64,000 bases of DNA from Aplectana chamaeleonis (lineage: Eukaryota > Nematoda > Chromadorea > Rhabditida > Cosmocercidae). The stretch's first letter is position 1. Every line of letters begins with the position of its first letter. The stretch is from positions 1,302,001 through 1,366,000 of the forward strand of contig JAPDOI010000171.1 in NCBI GenBank assembly GCA_029168955.1. The letters are read 5' to 3'. Shown piece after piece: positions 36,480 through 49,300 of the stretch. The notes under the pieces were generated by a model. That model was not told the DNA's origin and searched no databases. It saw only the letters and a program-made list of their open reading frames with translations. Made by a program: the position numbers and the translations under genes.

Positions 36480-38028
36480 GCCGCGCTCACGCTCACCTGG
36501 GCATAGCGCACATATTACATCTTCACGTAATCCAAATTACAGATCTCCGTCTCGCAACGTTCAATATCCCCACGAGCGTCGCTGTCCGTTCTGTTTTCGT
36601 ACATGCCATAGTCCACACAAGTGTAGAGACTATACGTCGGTGCGGGACAGGAGAGATCGTGTTTTAGAGCTCATCCTGTGTTGAAGGTGCCTAGCCAGAG
36701 ACCATATCAGTCAAACCTGCAGTGCACCAACCTGCCGCTTGTGTGGCCGCGGCCACCACGCATCTCTCTGTTACTCAACAGAGTCTCCACGTCGGCAGGA
36801 TAGGTCACGCACTCCATCACGAAGACGCTCCTCGAGTAGAGCGTCTGCCCGGCGAAGGTCTTCGGGCACAGGCTCACGACGAAATTCGGGGGGCAGACAC
36901 TCGACCTCAGGTAGATCACAGCATAATCAGTTGCCTAATCGTTCTAGGCAGTATTCCAGAGGACGGAGCCCGTCTCCGTACCCTGAAACTGCATTCAGAC
37001 ATAGTCTTGAACGCTCACATACCAGTCGTAATGCAGCCATTAATTCAGAGTATGAGGATGATGGCCCGGACGACTTCGATATCGTTGAATATGAAGCCGA
37101 AGAGACAGTGTCGTATTTGAACACTGCTCGGACGATCACTCACGACGAACCGGCGGTCAAGACCGCAGTTTGCAAGTCCTCGTCCTCAGGTAAATATTCT
37201 CGATTGATGATCGTCCGCGCTCTCACTTATAATTACAATATAGGTGCTGATCAACTGCTAAACATTTTCTTGGATAGCGGTTCTCAGCACAGCTACATTC
37301 GTGAAGATATTGCAGATTCGCTAGGCTTACGCCAAACGAATCCTAAGCCAGTAACAGCTATTACATTCGGTGGGCACAGGCACACCGAAAACTCCTACGA
37401 GACAACGGTTACACTCCGCAATCAGTCGTACGGCTCACCTATGCATCTCCAGTTATGGACTCGCAAGGTCATCACATCCGTGCCGTCTACTTCAGTTACA
37501 GACCCCACCCACCCACCCTATAATTCCACTCGTAATAAGGACGCGCCAGTAGACGTTCTCATAAGGATGGATTATTATTGGGAGGTGGTAAGATTTAATA
37601 CAAGCCATCAGCTTCCGTCGGGCTTCGTCAAATCTAATACACGACTTGGTCCTGTCGTATCGGGTCTGCGTGAGCCACCACCTTCCCGTGTACACTCCAC
37701 GGCGGTGTCTACGCAATACGCAGGAGGTACCAAGTCTGAAGACGATGAGGATCACATGATCCGCGAGTTTCTCGGGCTAGAGTCGGTTGGTGCCACGAAC
37801 CAATCCGATACGACTGATACGGAAGTAATTCAGCATTTTTATAACACAGAACAATGCCAAAACGGCTTCATACACGTCCAGTTCCCTTGGAAGTCCGATC
37901 ATCCCCACCTTCCTGACAACAAGGCTCTCGCTCTACGCAGGTTGGAGCAGCAATATAATAAGCTCCGCTCTAATCCCAAACATTGGGAGGATTATTGCAG
38001 CATATTTGAGCAGCAGTTGCGGTCATGA
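36480..38028 (+). pseudogene. Pao zinc knuckles and aspartic protease
   Basis: 36580-36790 encodes CPFCFRTCHSPHKC and CRLCGRGHHASLC zinc knuckles interrupted by stops. Then comes an Arg/Ser-rich linker and a DUF1758-type protease with NIFLDSGSQHSYIRED (active-site DSG at about 37275). The later part (LGPVVSG near 37640; FWxx-like acidic stretch) links to the RT. The frame ends at a single TGA (38026-38028), after which the RT follows in the same frame. Confidence 0.75.
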
Positions 38029-38816
38029 ATCATAGAGGAAGTATCGGAACTCCACCCCCCTGGACGAAAAATATATTACATTCTTCATCAGGCTGTCTTC
38101 AAAGAAGATAGCAATACTAAAAAGTTGCGCATTGTTTTTGATGCGTCAAGCCATCGTAATGACGTCCCTAGTCTTAACGATTGCTTGCATCAGGGACCAG
38201 CAATGCTGCCCGATCTCTGTGGCACAATGTTGCGTGCGCGACTTACTCCAGTCCTTATCACAGCAGACGTGGAAAAGGCGTTCCACCAAGTCCGTTTACA
38301 AGAGGACCAGCGCGATGTCACGAGATTTCTCTGGCTCAAGGACCCAAATAAGGGGCCTTCCAGAGACAACCTTCGCATTCTTCGTTTTACACGTATTCCA
38401 TTTGGAGCTAATGCCTCACCATTTCTACTCAGTATGTCCATTAAGTACGCTCTCGAGGTCGATCGTAATAACCAGCTCCGCGACGAGATCCTTGTCTACA
38501 CCTGTGTGGACAGTGTTCTCATCGGCGCCAACCATGTCGCCGAGGGAACGACGAAGCAAAGGCAGTGCAAGGAAATCTTCGACGCTATGGGTATGAACCC
38601 AAGGGAGTTCGTATCCAATAGCAACGGAGTAATGGCTGCGATACCGCCCGAAGACCGTATGAAAAGGACACACCTTCCAGTTAAACTACTGGGTCTCCAG
38701 TGGGATAATTCAAAAGACACGTTACACGTGCCTACAAAAAGTTTAGTACAGAAGGTAGCAACAAAGCGAGCAGCCTTAAAGATTTTCGCGTCCACCTTCG
38801 ACCCTTTGGGTCTACT
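38029..38816 (+). pseudogene. Pao reverse transcriptase, catalytic motif altered
   Basis: Continuous with the protease frame after one TGA. Blocks: KLRIVFDASSH, LITADVEKAFHQV, FTRIPFGANASPFLL and the palm motif, which reads CVDS at 38503-38514 where YVDD is expected, followed by VLIGAN. The second Asp is therefore missing, and loss of activity is likely unless this lineage tolerates it. The domain continues to STFDPLGLL, where a TTAA MITE interrupts it. Confidence 0.8.
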
Positions 38817-39364
38817 TAAAGGCAGTGGTCACGATGAAAAACGTCATTGAAAAAACTACAAAAATCAGCTTAGATATAAAGCAGCTCAAAAACTATGAAG
38901 GTAGCGCGGTGAAAAACGGGCTAGAATTAGAGTTATTAAGACCCTAAATTTCCAGTTCGTGCACACGTGCACAGAAAGATCACAGTCTCATGCCAAGCAG
39001 TCGAAAATCATCGACATTCAGAGGAAGAAATAAATGCAAATTTACCTAATAAAACAGTTGAACAATGAAAGCAAGCACTTCAACCAATGTTTTTGACTAG
39101 ATGTGTACATAAATCCGAAAGTTCATTGATTGAAATTCAATTTCAAGCCAGCTGATGTTCTTGATATTAGAGATAATCGATGCCGATGATGTGGAGTGGG
39201 CTCGTCCACCATCAGAAAACAAGAAAGTTCAGGCTTCGAATCTGGCCCAGAACAGCGTTTTTTTTTTCGCGATTTTTTCTTATAGGTTCTAATACTCTAT
39301 ACCCAGAAAAGGGTTTAGAGAGGAAAAGAAGACGAGCATATTTGAGCGCGACTACTGCCTTTAA
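38817..39364. mobile_element. TTAA MITE, family B copy 3 (in Pao pol)
   Basis: 548 bp; TTAA at 38817-38820 and 39361-39364. Removing it restores GLLNPLF in the RT/RNase H frame, proving the insertion. Confidence 0.9.
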
Positions 39365-39875
39365 TCCACTTTTCGTCAAGGCGAAAATTCTTATACAGGA
39401 CCTCTGGCGCAAAGGTCTATCGTGGGACGCGCCCCCTAGATGAAGTTGCGACAGCACTGTGGCAACAAATCGTTCAGGATATCAATGATTTCGTTGAAAA
39501 AGTGCCGCGTTTGTCGGCTCAACCTCTGAGTGCAAATACGACCGGGTCGTATTCTCAGATGCCTCTGAAAGGGCGTACGCGGCGGTTGCGTACCTGGTAT
39601 GCAGACCATCCCGCGGACCCCCATTCAGCAACTTGATCTTCTCCAAAAGCAAGTTGGCACCTCAAGAAAAGATTACCATGCCTCGTCTTGAGTTGATGAC
39701 AGTAGGTTTAGCAGTCAGAATGGTACGTTTCCTTCAGAAGCAATTGACAGCCTCATTAATTCAACTCAATTATTATCCGATTCATAGATTGCTCTGTATT
39801 GGACATATTCCAAAACATCTCTGAGAACCTTCGTCCATAATCGAGTGAAGTTAATCCAAGAAGAACTCCGCGAAC
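39365..39875 (+). pseudogene. Pao RNase H region, left part
   Basis: Begins PLFVKAKILIQDLW, the conserved join between RT and RNase H. Later fragments include IALYWTYSKTSLRTFVHNRV (about 39787-39846), the RNase H end. Several frameshifts. Interrupted at the TTAA at 39876. Confidence 0.65.
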
Positions 39876-40369
39876 TTAAAGGCAGTGTTCACGATGAAAA
39901 AAGTTTTCAAAATTCCTTTAGGATTGGGTAGTGAAGGGACACTCTGTAACGTTAACGTCGAAAGAACGCATGAAAACGAGCCAGGAAGAGCCCCAAAAGA
40001 GCCCGAAGTTGCAAATTCGAGCGCATTGAAAACCCCAAAAGCGCATCACACGCCCACCGACGTGAACAAATGAATGCTCGAGATTGTGAGATGAGCGATG
40101 ATTTTCAATCATTAGCCCCGTTCTTCCCTTCATTCTCAGCTTCTCTCTTTACTCAGGTCAGCTCGCATAGATAGGCTGCAAAAGACGGAAGTTACAAGCC
40201 TCGGACAACTCGTCCACCATGCATCCTTAGCTCAACTTTTGAAGGACCATACCTGCGTTCACAGAAGGTCTTGTATGATTTCAGAGACACCATTGGAATC
40301 AGCATGGGGCCGTTTTCAAGATAGGTGGGAAAACAGAAAAACAATTTCCATCGTGAACACTGCCTTTAA
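39876..40369. mobile_element. TTAA MITE, family A copy 3
   Basis: 494 bp; ends as copy 1, of which it is an inverted homologue. It shares its right TTAA (40366-40369) with the next MITE. Confidence 0.85.
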
Positions 40370-40920
40370 AGGCATCTTACGCGCAGAAAACACTTCACCG
40401 TTTTTTTAGGTTCAAGTGATTCTCTTGCTCCACGTAAGAACGTAGGGAGAGTTTGTCCGGTTGAAAACGCCTTATTGTGAATATAATTGAGGTTGAATGT
40501 CTCAAATTCCGTCAAAAGAGGCCGGCCTTCCGTCAGTCATCTGACACAATTTGCTGTCAACCATCATATAAGTAAATTTTCAACATTTGATGCAGTGCAA
40601 CTGAGGGGAATTTGTTGGAATATATCAAACGATTACGTGATGAATGATGTTTCTACACACATTGATTAACCCTTCCTTCTCAATAAATCACTTGAAATAA
40701 AGATAAACTTCATTTGATTGTGAGATCGTCGGTCACAATAGCTATCTCTAACGATCGACTCTTCCTTTGTCAAAAGTCGATTGAGATATTTTGGGTCTAA
40801 AAAAGGGGTTTTCAGTGGTTTTTTCTCGCTTTTTTCAACGTGACTGTTATATAGGGAACTATAGCTCCCATTATATATGGAGAACTCGAAAGCGAAATCC
40901 ATCGTGAACGATGCCTTTAA
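40366..40920. mobile_element. TTAA MITE, family F, back to back with family A copy 3
   Basis: 555 bp with ends AAAGGCATC... / GAACGATGCCTTT and TTAA at 40366-40369 and 40917-40920. Together with its neighbour it interrupts the Pao frame (REL|KKAK is restored on removal). Confidence 0.75.
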
Positions 40921-42251
40921 GAAAGCAAAGATTTCAGCTCGGTTCTATTACGTTAATAGAAATAGCAATCCAGCAGATTGCGCCACCAGAGCCCTAACAG
41001 CCTCGGAAATCGTGGACCATATCTGGTGGCATGGTCCAAAATATATTATTGATCCGCCATCTCAATGGCCTAACGCAGAGATGGATTTTACTTCAGATCC
41101 ACCCTCCACCAAGGAGTTACAGGTGGAATTCAAATCCATCACTACAGCTATAACAGAACCCTACACTTCATCTATACCCTTTAACAGTACTAATACATTC
41201 TCCAAATTGGTTCGCGTGACGGCTTACGTGCTCAAATACGTCAGGAAATTACATTCCATGGCACAAGGAAGACACGCAGACCGTCAGACGAACCCTCACC
41301 CCATTTTAGAAAGGGTTAGTATTTCAGCAAATATTACTACAGTCGACCTAAAGTCGGCTGAGCTCCTTTTATATCGCGAACAACCGCGAGAAGGAGCTCA
41401 GATAATACAAGATCACAGATATCAGAATCTACGAAAGGTCCGAAACGAATATGGAATTCTTCACGGTGTTATGCAAATGGCTCATTCGGATCTGGCATCC
41501 TCAGCAAAAAAATCCCATAATTTTGCTGCCAGGACACCCACTACTGAAGATGGTAATTTCTTACTACCATCATAGGCTGTTCCACGCCGGAACCTCCCAT
41601 GTTCTTTCCGCCCTTCGTAGATACTACCTGATCTCTAAAGCACGGCAGGTAGTTACTTTAGTTTTATCTAAATGTACTACATGTAAACATCATCGAGGAC
41701 GTTTCTATTCATACCCAGATAGTCCAGAACTACCACAGGAGCGAGTCACCCGAAATCGCCCATTCCAAAATGTCGGATCGGACTACGTTGGACTTCTTTC
41801 AGTGCGTTCAGAGCAAGGTTAGGACCGACAGGTGTAGGTTTGCATTTTTACATGCATGGCGACCCGCGCCTTGCAGCTTGAGATGGTCGTAGACAACACG
41901 GCCGCTCAATTTCTTCTCGCGTTTCGAAAGTTGTTGGCACGCAGAGGAGCTCCGGACCAAGTCCTGAGCGACAATGCGCCTACCTTCAAGCTAGGGAAGG
42001 AAATCCTGACCAATGAGCTGTCTGCATTTAAGGAAGACTCTCTAATTCAGAATTTTACTACACAAGCCCATCAAATGGGAGTTTATCACGCCTCTTTCCC
42101 CATGGAAAGGCGGGTTCTACGAGCGTTTGGTTGGTTCGGTAAAATCAGCCTTAAAAAAGACTGTGTGCCGACAGACCTTCGACTTGTGGAATCTCGAGAC
42201 TCTCCTATTCGAGATTAAGGCTACACTTAATACACGTTCAATTACCCCAGT
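40921..42251 (+). pseudogene. Pao RNase H end and integrase
   Basis: Starts KAKISARFYYVNRNSNPADCATR, the conserved exit of RNase H. It continues with the integrase zinc-binding domain (H..H in YYHHRLFHAGTSHV, CTTCKHH) and catalytic core: NVGSDYVGLL (first Asp, about 41775), VLSDNAPTF (second Asp, about 41960) and GGFYERLVGSVK (Glu, about 42113). All three catalytic residues survive, but at least three frameshifts separate the blocks. Interrupted after TRSITPV by an RTE insertion. Confidence 0.8.
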
Positions 42252-42259
42252 CACTCACT

Positions 42260-42721
42260 CAGGGCTGTGCGTTGATAACGTTAACGTGTTAACGCATTAA
42301 CGGGTTAACGCGGTTTTTTTTTCTAAAATTAACGATTAACGGTTAACGAAAAAGTCCCGAATTCCCGTTAATTTTTATTTCGTTAATGTTCCACCCATCT
42401 ATGCTTTTTTGCATGTCAGGATTCCTATTCTTGAAGAGTATTCGTTTATTGTTCTGGCAGATAGTATTAATATTCCCATGAAGATGATTTCCAAGTTTGG
42501 AGTGCACGGACTGCGGTGTTTGGTATGGAACGTGTTTCATGTTTTTTTTTGGACGTCTGGTTATTCATCGATTTTCGTGGTGGTCAGGTAATGTTTTCAA
42601 AATTGTTAACGAAATGCAAAATTAACGTGTTAACGCATTAACGGACTAACGCGGTTTTTTTTTCAAAAATTAACGATTAATGGTTAACGAAAAACAAAAA
42701 TTTCGTTAACGCACACCCCTG
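42260..42721. mobile_element. hAT-like MITE with 8-bp duplication
   Basis: 462 bp with ends CAGGGCTGTGCGTT / AACGCACACCCCTG and TSD CACTCACT (42252-42259, 42722-42729). The interior is made of GTTAACG repeats at both ends. The TSD lies in a CACT repeat, so its exact phase is uncertain. Nested in the RTE tail. Confidence 0.7.
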
Positions 42722-42728
42722 CACTCAC

Positions 42729-45060
42729 TCACTCACTCATCCCATTGGCGTGAGCTGGCGGAGCGGGATGACCTCTCAACCAGTACACTGCTGTAGGTGC
42801 CATAGGAGCTCCAGTGGCCTGAACGATACGCTTCCATTCAGAACGATTAGCCGCAATTATTTTAGCGTTAACGACACTGCACCGTTGAGATTTTAGATCA
42901 GCTTCGACTTGCATCAACCACGTCTTCTTCGGGGCAGTTCTCACGACCTTCCATGGTTTTGGGCGTTTTCTCCATAGCAAACTGTGCGGTAGTCGACTGG
43001 CTTCCATTCTGCATACGTGTCCAAACCAGCGCAACCTCTTTGTTCGGATTTGTTCCTCGATTGTCGGTTGATGGTCGCAGCTGTCTCGTATAACGTCGTT
43101 GCGTATGCGATCTCTTAACGTTGTTCCAAGAATTTGCCGCAAACACCGCATTTGGAAGACCTCTAGCTTGCTGAGATCCGACTTGAGCAAGGTCCACGAC
43201 TCCGAGCCGTACAATAGAATCGGCATTATAAGCGATCGGAAGATCCGCACTTTGGTCTTGATTACCACATTGCCCTTTTTCCACAGACACCAGCCTAGTG
43301 AAGCAAAAGCAGCACACGCCTGCCCGATCCTGCACTGTATCTCGGTTGCGACCACTACCTAGCGCTGTTGCACCACCGATCCTAAGTACTTGAACTCCTC
43401 AACTTGCTGGAGCTCAGCTCCTTCGAAGAACACAGGAGCACGTGAACCGTCTGACGTCATGACTTTGGTCTTGTCCTTGTTTATCCGTAGACCGTACGAA
43501 TCCGCGATATCTGCTATATCCTTCATCAAATTCGTAGCTTCCATATCAGTATCGGTAAACACTGCGCTGTCGTCCGCAAACATCAAGTCTATGAGGAACT
43601 CGTTATCGCCATATTGGACCCCTCTTCTATCTTTGAAAACCTTTCTCATAATAGCGTCGACCACAGTTTTGAATAGCAGCGGCGAAATCACATCTCCTTG
43701 CCGGACTCCTGCATTGACCGCAAGTTCTCCGGACAGTTTGTCCCCGACGCGGATGCAGCTAGTTGAACCACTGTATGTTCCCTACAGGAGCTTCACAATT
43801 TTGTCCGGAACGTGTTCGCACTCCAATGTTCTCCACAAGGCAGGCTTGTGTACGCAGTCAAAAGCCGACTCGAAGTCGATGAAGGTAATAACAGCCCGCT
43901 TTCCACAGCGGATCCTTTCCTCCAAAAGTTGACGAAGTGCGATTATTTGATCGCTGCAGCCTCGACCAGGACGAAATCCTGCCTGTTCCTCGCGACTGGT
44001 ATGCTCCCGATGGCGTTGAAGTCTGGACTGGATGATCCTCGTAAAGACTTTACCAACGATTGATAACAGACTGATTCCGTGATAGTTTTACAGTCCCTGG
44101 CATCACCCTTTTCGTGAATGGGCACAACGATAGCCTTTTTCCAGGTAGATGGGACGTTTTCTGACTGCCATACGAGGAGGATCAGCTGATGTAACCGTCG
44201 CTGTAACACATCACCACCTGCCTTGAGCACTTCAGCAGTAACGTTGTCTACACCAGGCGCCATTCGGTATTTGAGACGCTGAATCGCTGCTCTCACTTCG
44301 TCCAGAGTGGGTTCAGGTCAAGCATCGCCTCGTGTGACACTTCAACTGGTAGCGGTTCGTCAAGCGGGCCTCGTGGTGCATCGTGACTGTAGAGCTCGCT
44401 GAAGAACTGCTTCCACCGTAACAGGCGCTTATCCACAGAACGCACTAAGGACCCGTCCGTATTCCTGATGCAATCGCTAGCCGGATTGGTCTTCTTTCTG
44501 AGACGGTTCAGTGTACCGTACAATGTGCGTGAGTTATTTCTTCCAGCCGCCCCCTCCAGTTCGTCGGCCATCTTGTTCCAGTACGACTCTCTCCTCTTTC
44601 AACGTACGACGAAGCTCTTGACATAGTTGCCGATAACGTCCGAAGTCGGACAGCTTCACTCGTTTCCGCTCATCCACGAGACGGAGAGACTCGTCCGATA
44701 TCCATGGCTGTGTTCGCCTGCGAATAACAGGGCAAAGATGCTCTGCACATTGCAGAACGACATCAACTGTTTGCTCCTCATGTTCATCTACGGACAATGC
44801 ATCTTCAAGCACAGCAAAGCGATTTGACAGCGCGATTTGAAACGCTTCTGTTGTTCCAGGTGTCAGCAAGTGGGACCAGTCCAGTTTCTTTTTAGGAGGC
44901 ACCACACGCTTAGGTCGCCGTACACGAAGCTTCATTACAGCGCGCAGGAGATAGTGGTCCGATCCACAGTCAGGTTCTCATAGCTCGCAAATCTTTGAGT
45001 GAAGACCTGAAACGAGAGTTCACCAGCGCGTAATCCAAGGTGGCTATAACATGTCCGGTC
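42729..45060 (-). pseudogene. RTE endonuclease end and reverse transcriptase, frameshifted
   Basis: Reading down from 45060: LDYALVNSRFRSSLKD-type endonuclease end, KLRVRRPKR linker (44935), MAPGVDNVTAEVLKAGG and WKKAIVVPIHEKGD (44290-44090), the palm with DLMFADDSAVF (about 43600), and the C-terminal tail LLYGSESWTL, RWFGHVCRM (43355-42729). The catalytic FADD is intact. The sequence is a different RTE subfamily from copy 1 (diverged through most blocks). Multiple frame breaks. Confidence 0.8.
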
Positions 45061-45081
45061 GAGCTATATCATGTCCGGTCG

Positions 45082-45635
45082 AATTACCCCAGTAGTTACT
45101 ACAACGGCGGATGAGGCTTTAGTGTTGCGTCCAATCGACCTCATCAATCCTCAGTTCCGCCTCGGTCCTATAAGTGACCCTAATTCATTATCCAGTGCTG
45201 ATCCACTCAGCAATATTGCAGATTCCCACGAAAGTCTCATAGATTATTACAGACTTCTCAAAGAGTTCCTAGAATTCTTCTGGGAGACTTGGCGCAAGGA
45301 CCCTTTCAGAGAGAAATCGCCTCGATTTCTCCATAAAGCATGAGGCTGGAGCCTGGCCATCCGCCGGAGAAGTTGTTCTCATTAAACAGGATAACACAGC
45401 CAGAGTGAACTGGCCATTAGGTCTTATTCTGGAGCTCAACAACTCCAACAACGGAAGACTCCGATCAGTAAAGGTAAGAACAGGTCGTAATAAAATTTTA
45501 GATCGCTCTATCAATCAATTGGCCCCGATGGAAGTTACTGCTATCGACGAGCAGTCGCTAAGGAAGAGGCTGTCGCCTCCAGTACCATCACGAGTCCAGC
45601 CTCCTCGCAAGGTCAAGCGGACGGACAGCAGATGA
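45082..45635 (+). pseudogene. Pao integrase C-terminal part
   Basis: Begins VVTTTADEALVLRPIDLI and FWETWRKD, then a frameshift near 45345, then the DUF5641-like tail with DNTARVNWPLGLILELNNS and KRTDSR before a stop at 45633-45635. This closes pol. Confidence 0.75.
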
Positions 45636-46361
45636 GCGTGATTTTTTATTCCGTAGTTAGTAAAAGTAGTTTGTAGTTCTTTCTCACATTCCTTTCTTCA
45701 CTAAACTTTGCTAACGTAGTAATTTAGCTTCTTTTTCATAATTTCCGCAGTTTCTTGTAGTCTAGTCCCCCTTTTTTAATATATATACCTGTTATTTGCC
45801 GTTATTTATCCGTGTTTTCAGTCGTATCTCAAGACCTCTATTCAATTTTAATACATCTTGATTATACACGTTTTAATATCCTACGTGTTCTTGATCAATA
45901 TTAGATCAAATCCTGCAGTACAGTAAAAACTCATCTTTTGCGGTGGTAAATAGTGATTTCGATCATAATTTCTATAAATTTCCCCCTTTTCAATCAAATA
46001 TCTCTTCTTTCCTTCTCCCTATATCGATTTTCTTCCATTCTATCAAAGTTTTCATCAAAAAACCCCTTTCAAAATAGTACAGTACTTTTGCACTTTGTGC
46101 CGTTTGACCGATGGGTCCCGCCACGATGGCGCATAGTCACGGGGGTGGCATCAATCCGTGACGTTACAAATGCGAAATTCTTATTTTCGCGTCATTCCGA
46201 CGCAATTTCCTTGTAATTGACTTTATTTTTGAATGTTTTCATCCATTCTTTTTGTATCTCCTCTCCAATCTACTCATTTACCACCATTACACATCCCATT
46301 TGGCCTAATTTAGCACAATATCGCTCCAGCCGCGAAGCGGTTCTTATTTCAGTCATACTTC
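45636..46361 (+). other. Pao region after pol
   Basis: About 725 bp of AT-rich sequence with short pyrimidine-rich runs; no gene recognised. Confidence 0.5.
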
Positions 46362-49300
46362 ATGGTCCGTTCACTCGAAGAAGTATTTCTGTACGGACTC
46401 CCACTTCTATTACACGCTTTCTATAATATACCATTACAGCCTCTGTACTACTCTATTCCATCTAAAGCAGGATTCATTTATAATACACGCTCGTCTCGTC
46501 GTCTATTGTGGTGTTTTCGTATGTTTCAGTGCAAATTTATTTTCAGTGATTTGCCATTCAAGGTGTGCGTATCCACAGCGAGGGTCGACAACAACGACGA
46601 GACCACCCGCGGACAACATGTGCAACAAGGATCTGGAGGAAGAGGATATTCCAGAGGAAGTAGAGGTACGCCACGCATTCGTCGTAGAATTAATGCTTCT
46701 CTTTCATTTTCTTTAGATCAGTTGCACATTGCTCTGCCTACTGCAGACCAGGCCGGCGCGACACCCCCATCTTTAGTGGGAGTGCCCCATAGGCAATCCG
46801 TTTTCAGTTCAGTGCTACTGCAGTACATCTACTTCAGAAACTTGATTCTTTTTCTAGGAACCTTCTCCGTAAAACTCATTTAGCCGTGGTTTACCTCATC
46901 ACGGGTGAACCACGTGAACTCAGTTTCAATCGGCTATTAGGGTTCTCGAGCGAACTGAACGATGGCATCCTGTCCATGTCAGTCCTTCGGGATCAGCTAC
47001 TCCAGCTGATTGTTTCAGAGTCTGCTAAGGGGATTACGGAGACTAGTTCTTCCAAGCAACTACTTTATTCCAAAGGTATTTCAGCCACTTACATCAACGA
47101 CGCACTCGGGAGCTCATCGAAGACGGTGGATCAAGTGACTAACGTCATTCGCATCCTGCATGCTTACCAGACGAAGCATGTGTGGCTTCAGCATCGATCT
47201 ACGATCGGAGCTGGTTGTCAGCAGTGCATGTTCATGTTTATTACATAAGGTATACTTATGTGAAGGTAGTCGAATATATAAACGAGTGATGGCAAAGCGA
47301 ACATTTCAACAAAACGATAGAACATAGGCAAGTCTGTGTAAACGTGCGATCTTTCAAACAGACACAACGGAAAAAATGTGAAGAGTAAAAAAACAAAAAA
47401 AGGTAGAAGCTACGCAGAAAAAAGGGAACCAAAGACTGATACGGCAAACTTAATTGTCTGACAGAAACCTGTTTGCAACGCTTAGGAAACCAGGTAGAGT
47501 GCTGGGAACCTGAAAACGCTTTCTAGGCCACCACTTTTCGCTATCCTAGGGGAAGATAGTTGGCCTCTAATGTTAACACGAAAGTTCCGATGAGTCAGAA
47601 ATGTTTCGAGCCAGCGGACTATTCGAGGATGAAGCCCAGTGATCTCTAGCTGCTCAATGAGCCTTCCGTGTGGCACCTTATCGAAAGCCTTCTCAAAATC
47701 GAAATATACGACATCAACTGAGTGTTTCTGATCGATGAATTGAGTCCAATCGTTCAATGCATCTAACATTAGAGTTGTCGTGGAACCTCCTTTACAGAAC
47801 CCATGTTGTTCGTTTGGAATTATTCCGTTCGTGTCAAGGTGGTCAACGACTGCTTTCTTGAGTATTTTTCCAAAAACTCGACAGAAGACGGATGTAATGC
47901 TTATTGGACGATAGTTAATTGGTTGACTAAATGGCGGTTTTTTGGGGAGAGGAATTACTAGAGATTCTGTCCACTTCTCGGGAATTTCAGCACGCATAAA
48001 ACATAAGTTGAAAATTATCTCAAAAGGACCAACAACTTCTGCCGCAACCTTTTTAATAAAAACAAGAGGAATACGGTCCGGGGTTAGTGAATAAGAATTG
48101 GGCCACTTTATTAAATGTTGTAAAATAGTATCACGATGAAACCAAATGGAGTCTTGCATTTGAGGGTATTCGAGTGTTCTGGTTTTGTCACGATTAAGAT
48201 CGTTGTCAGTAGAGATCATGCTAGGCTTAGTGTAAGCATCCTCGAAGGTTTGCGCAAGTATTTCAGCCTTTTCCAAGTCAGTGCGATATTTATTACCTGA
48301 CCTATCGGTCAGAACATGTATTGAGGACTTGTTTCTGAATTTTGCATTGAGCAGCCGGAAAAATGACTTTGGTTTCCCAGAAGCGATCACTTTTCTTACG
48401 ACAAAGGCAGAGAACTTTCTGAGTTTTTTTGAAAACCTATTTGATAGAACCCTAAATCGATGTTTGTTTGCGAATGATGGAGAAAGAAGTGATTTTTTCC
48501 AAGATTTATCTCTCATGTTAGCCAGGGATATCAGATAATTTGGCCATTTAGATTGATGAAACGGCTTTCTCGTACATGGAACATAGGTGTATATACAGTG
48601 TTTTAAAACGGAAATCAAAGTTTCGTACATACTGTTCACTGAGTCTAGAGCAGAAAGACAGCCTATCCAGTCTATGCTCTGAAGATGCTGAAATATTGCA
48701 CCATAGTCAGCTTTGCTGAATTCTCTGACACACCGAAACTTTCTTGAGCTACATTGGGATTTCATTTGAAACTCAACGGTGTAGTGATCACTGGTACCAA
48801 TGGGAGGCTTTGTTTGAAGACATTGAACCAGTGATTTTTTGTTGGTCAACACCAAATCTAAAACATGGTTTTCTCTTGTGGGTTCTATAACAAGCTGACA
48901 AATGTTGTGAGTGGCACATAAATTGAGAAAATCCATGGAGGACTTGGAACTTGCGGATTTCCCTAGCCAAGAGATATCGGGATATTTAAGGTCGCCAGTG
49001 AGAACAGAGAAGGAATCATTAGCAAGTAAATCACTTATGGCGTTTAATAGTTGCAGATTGTTTGGATAAGGACAAGAAGGTGTGCGACAAACTCCTATAA
49101 GGCGTAATATATAAGAGCCGAGAGAAATATCACAGCATAATATTACATGAGAGTCAGGAACAGATTCGGAAAAGATGATTTTGTGGGATAGGAATGATTT
49201 TATGAGAAATAATACTCCTCCACCACGTTTACGCGGTCTGTCGCATCCAATTACGTCAAAATTCGAACAAGATAATCCGAAAACTGTCGAGGACTCAGTT

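Larger units (their letters stand above)
42252..45081 (-). mobile_element. RTE-like LINE copy 2, 5'-truncated, with 12-bp target duplication
   Basis: AATTACCCCAGT is duplicated (42240-42251, 45082-45093), and removal restores ITPVVTTTA of the Pao integrase. The element reads right to left and ends in a (GAGT)n-type 3' tail (CACT repeats at 42252-42259 and 42722-42737). The 5' truncation lies within the endonuclease; the junction shows a repeated CGACCGGACATG-type 20-mer at 45040-45080. Confidence 0.85.
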
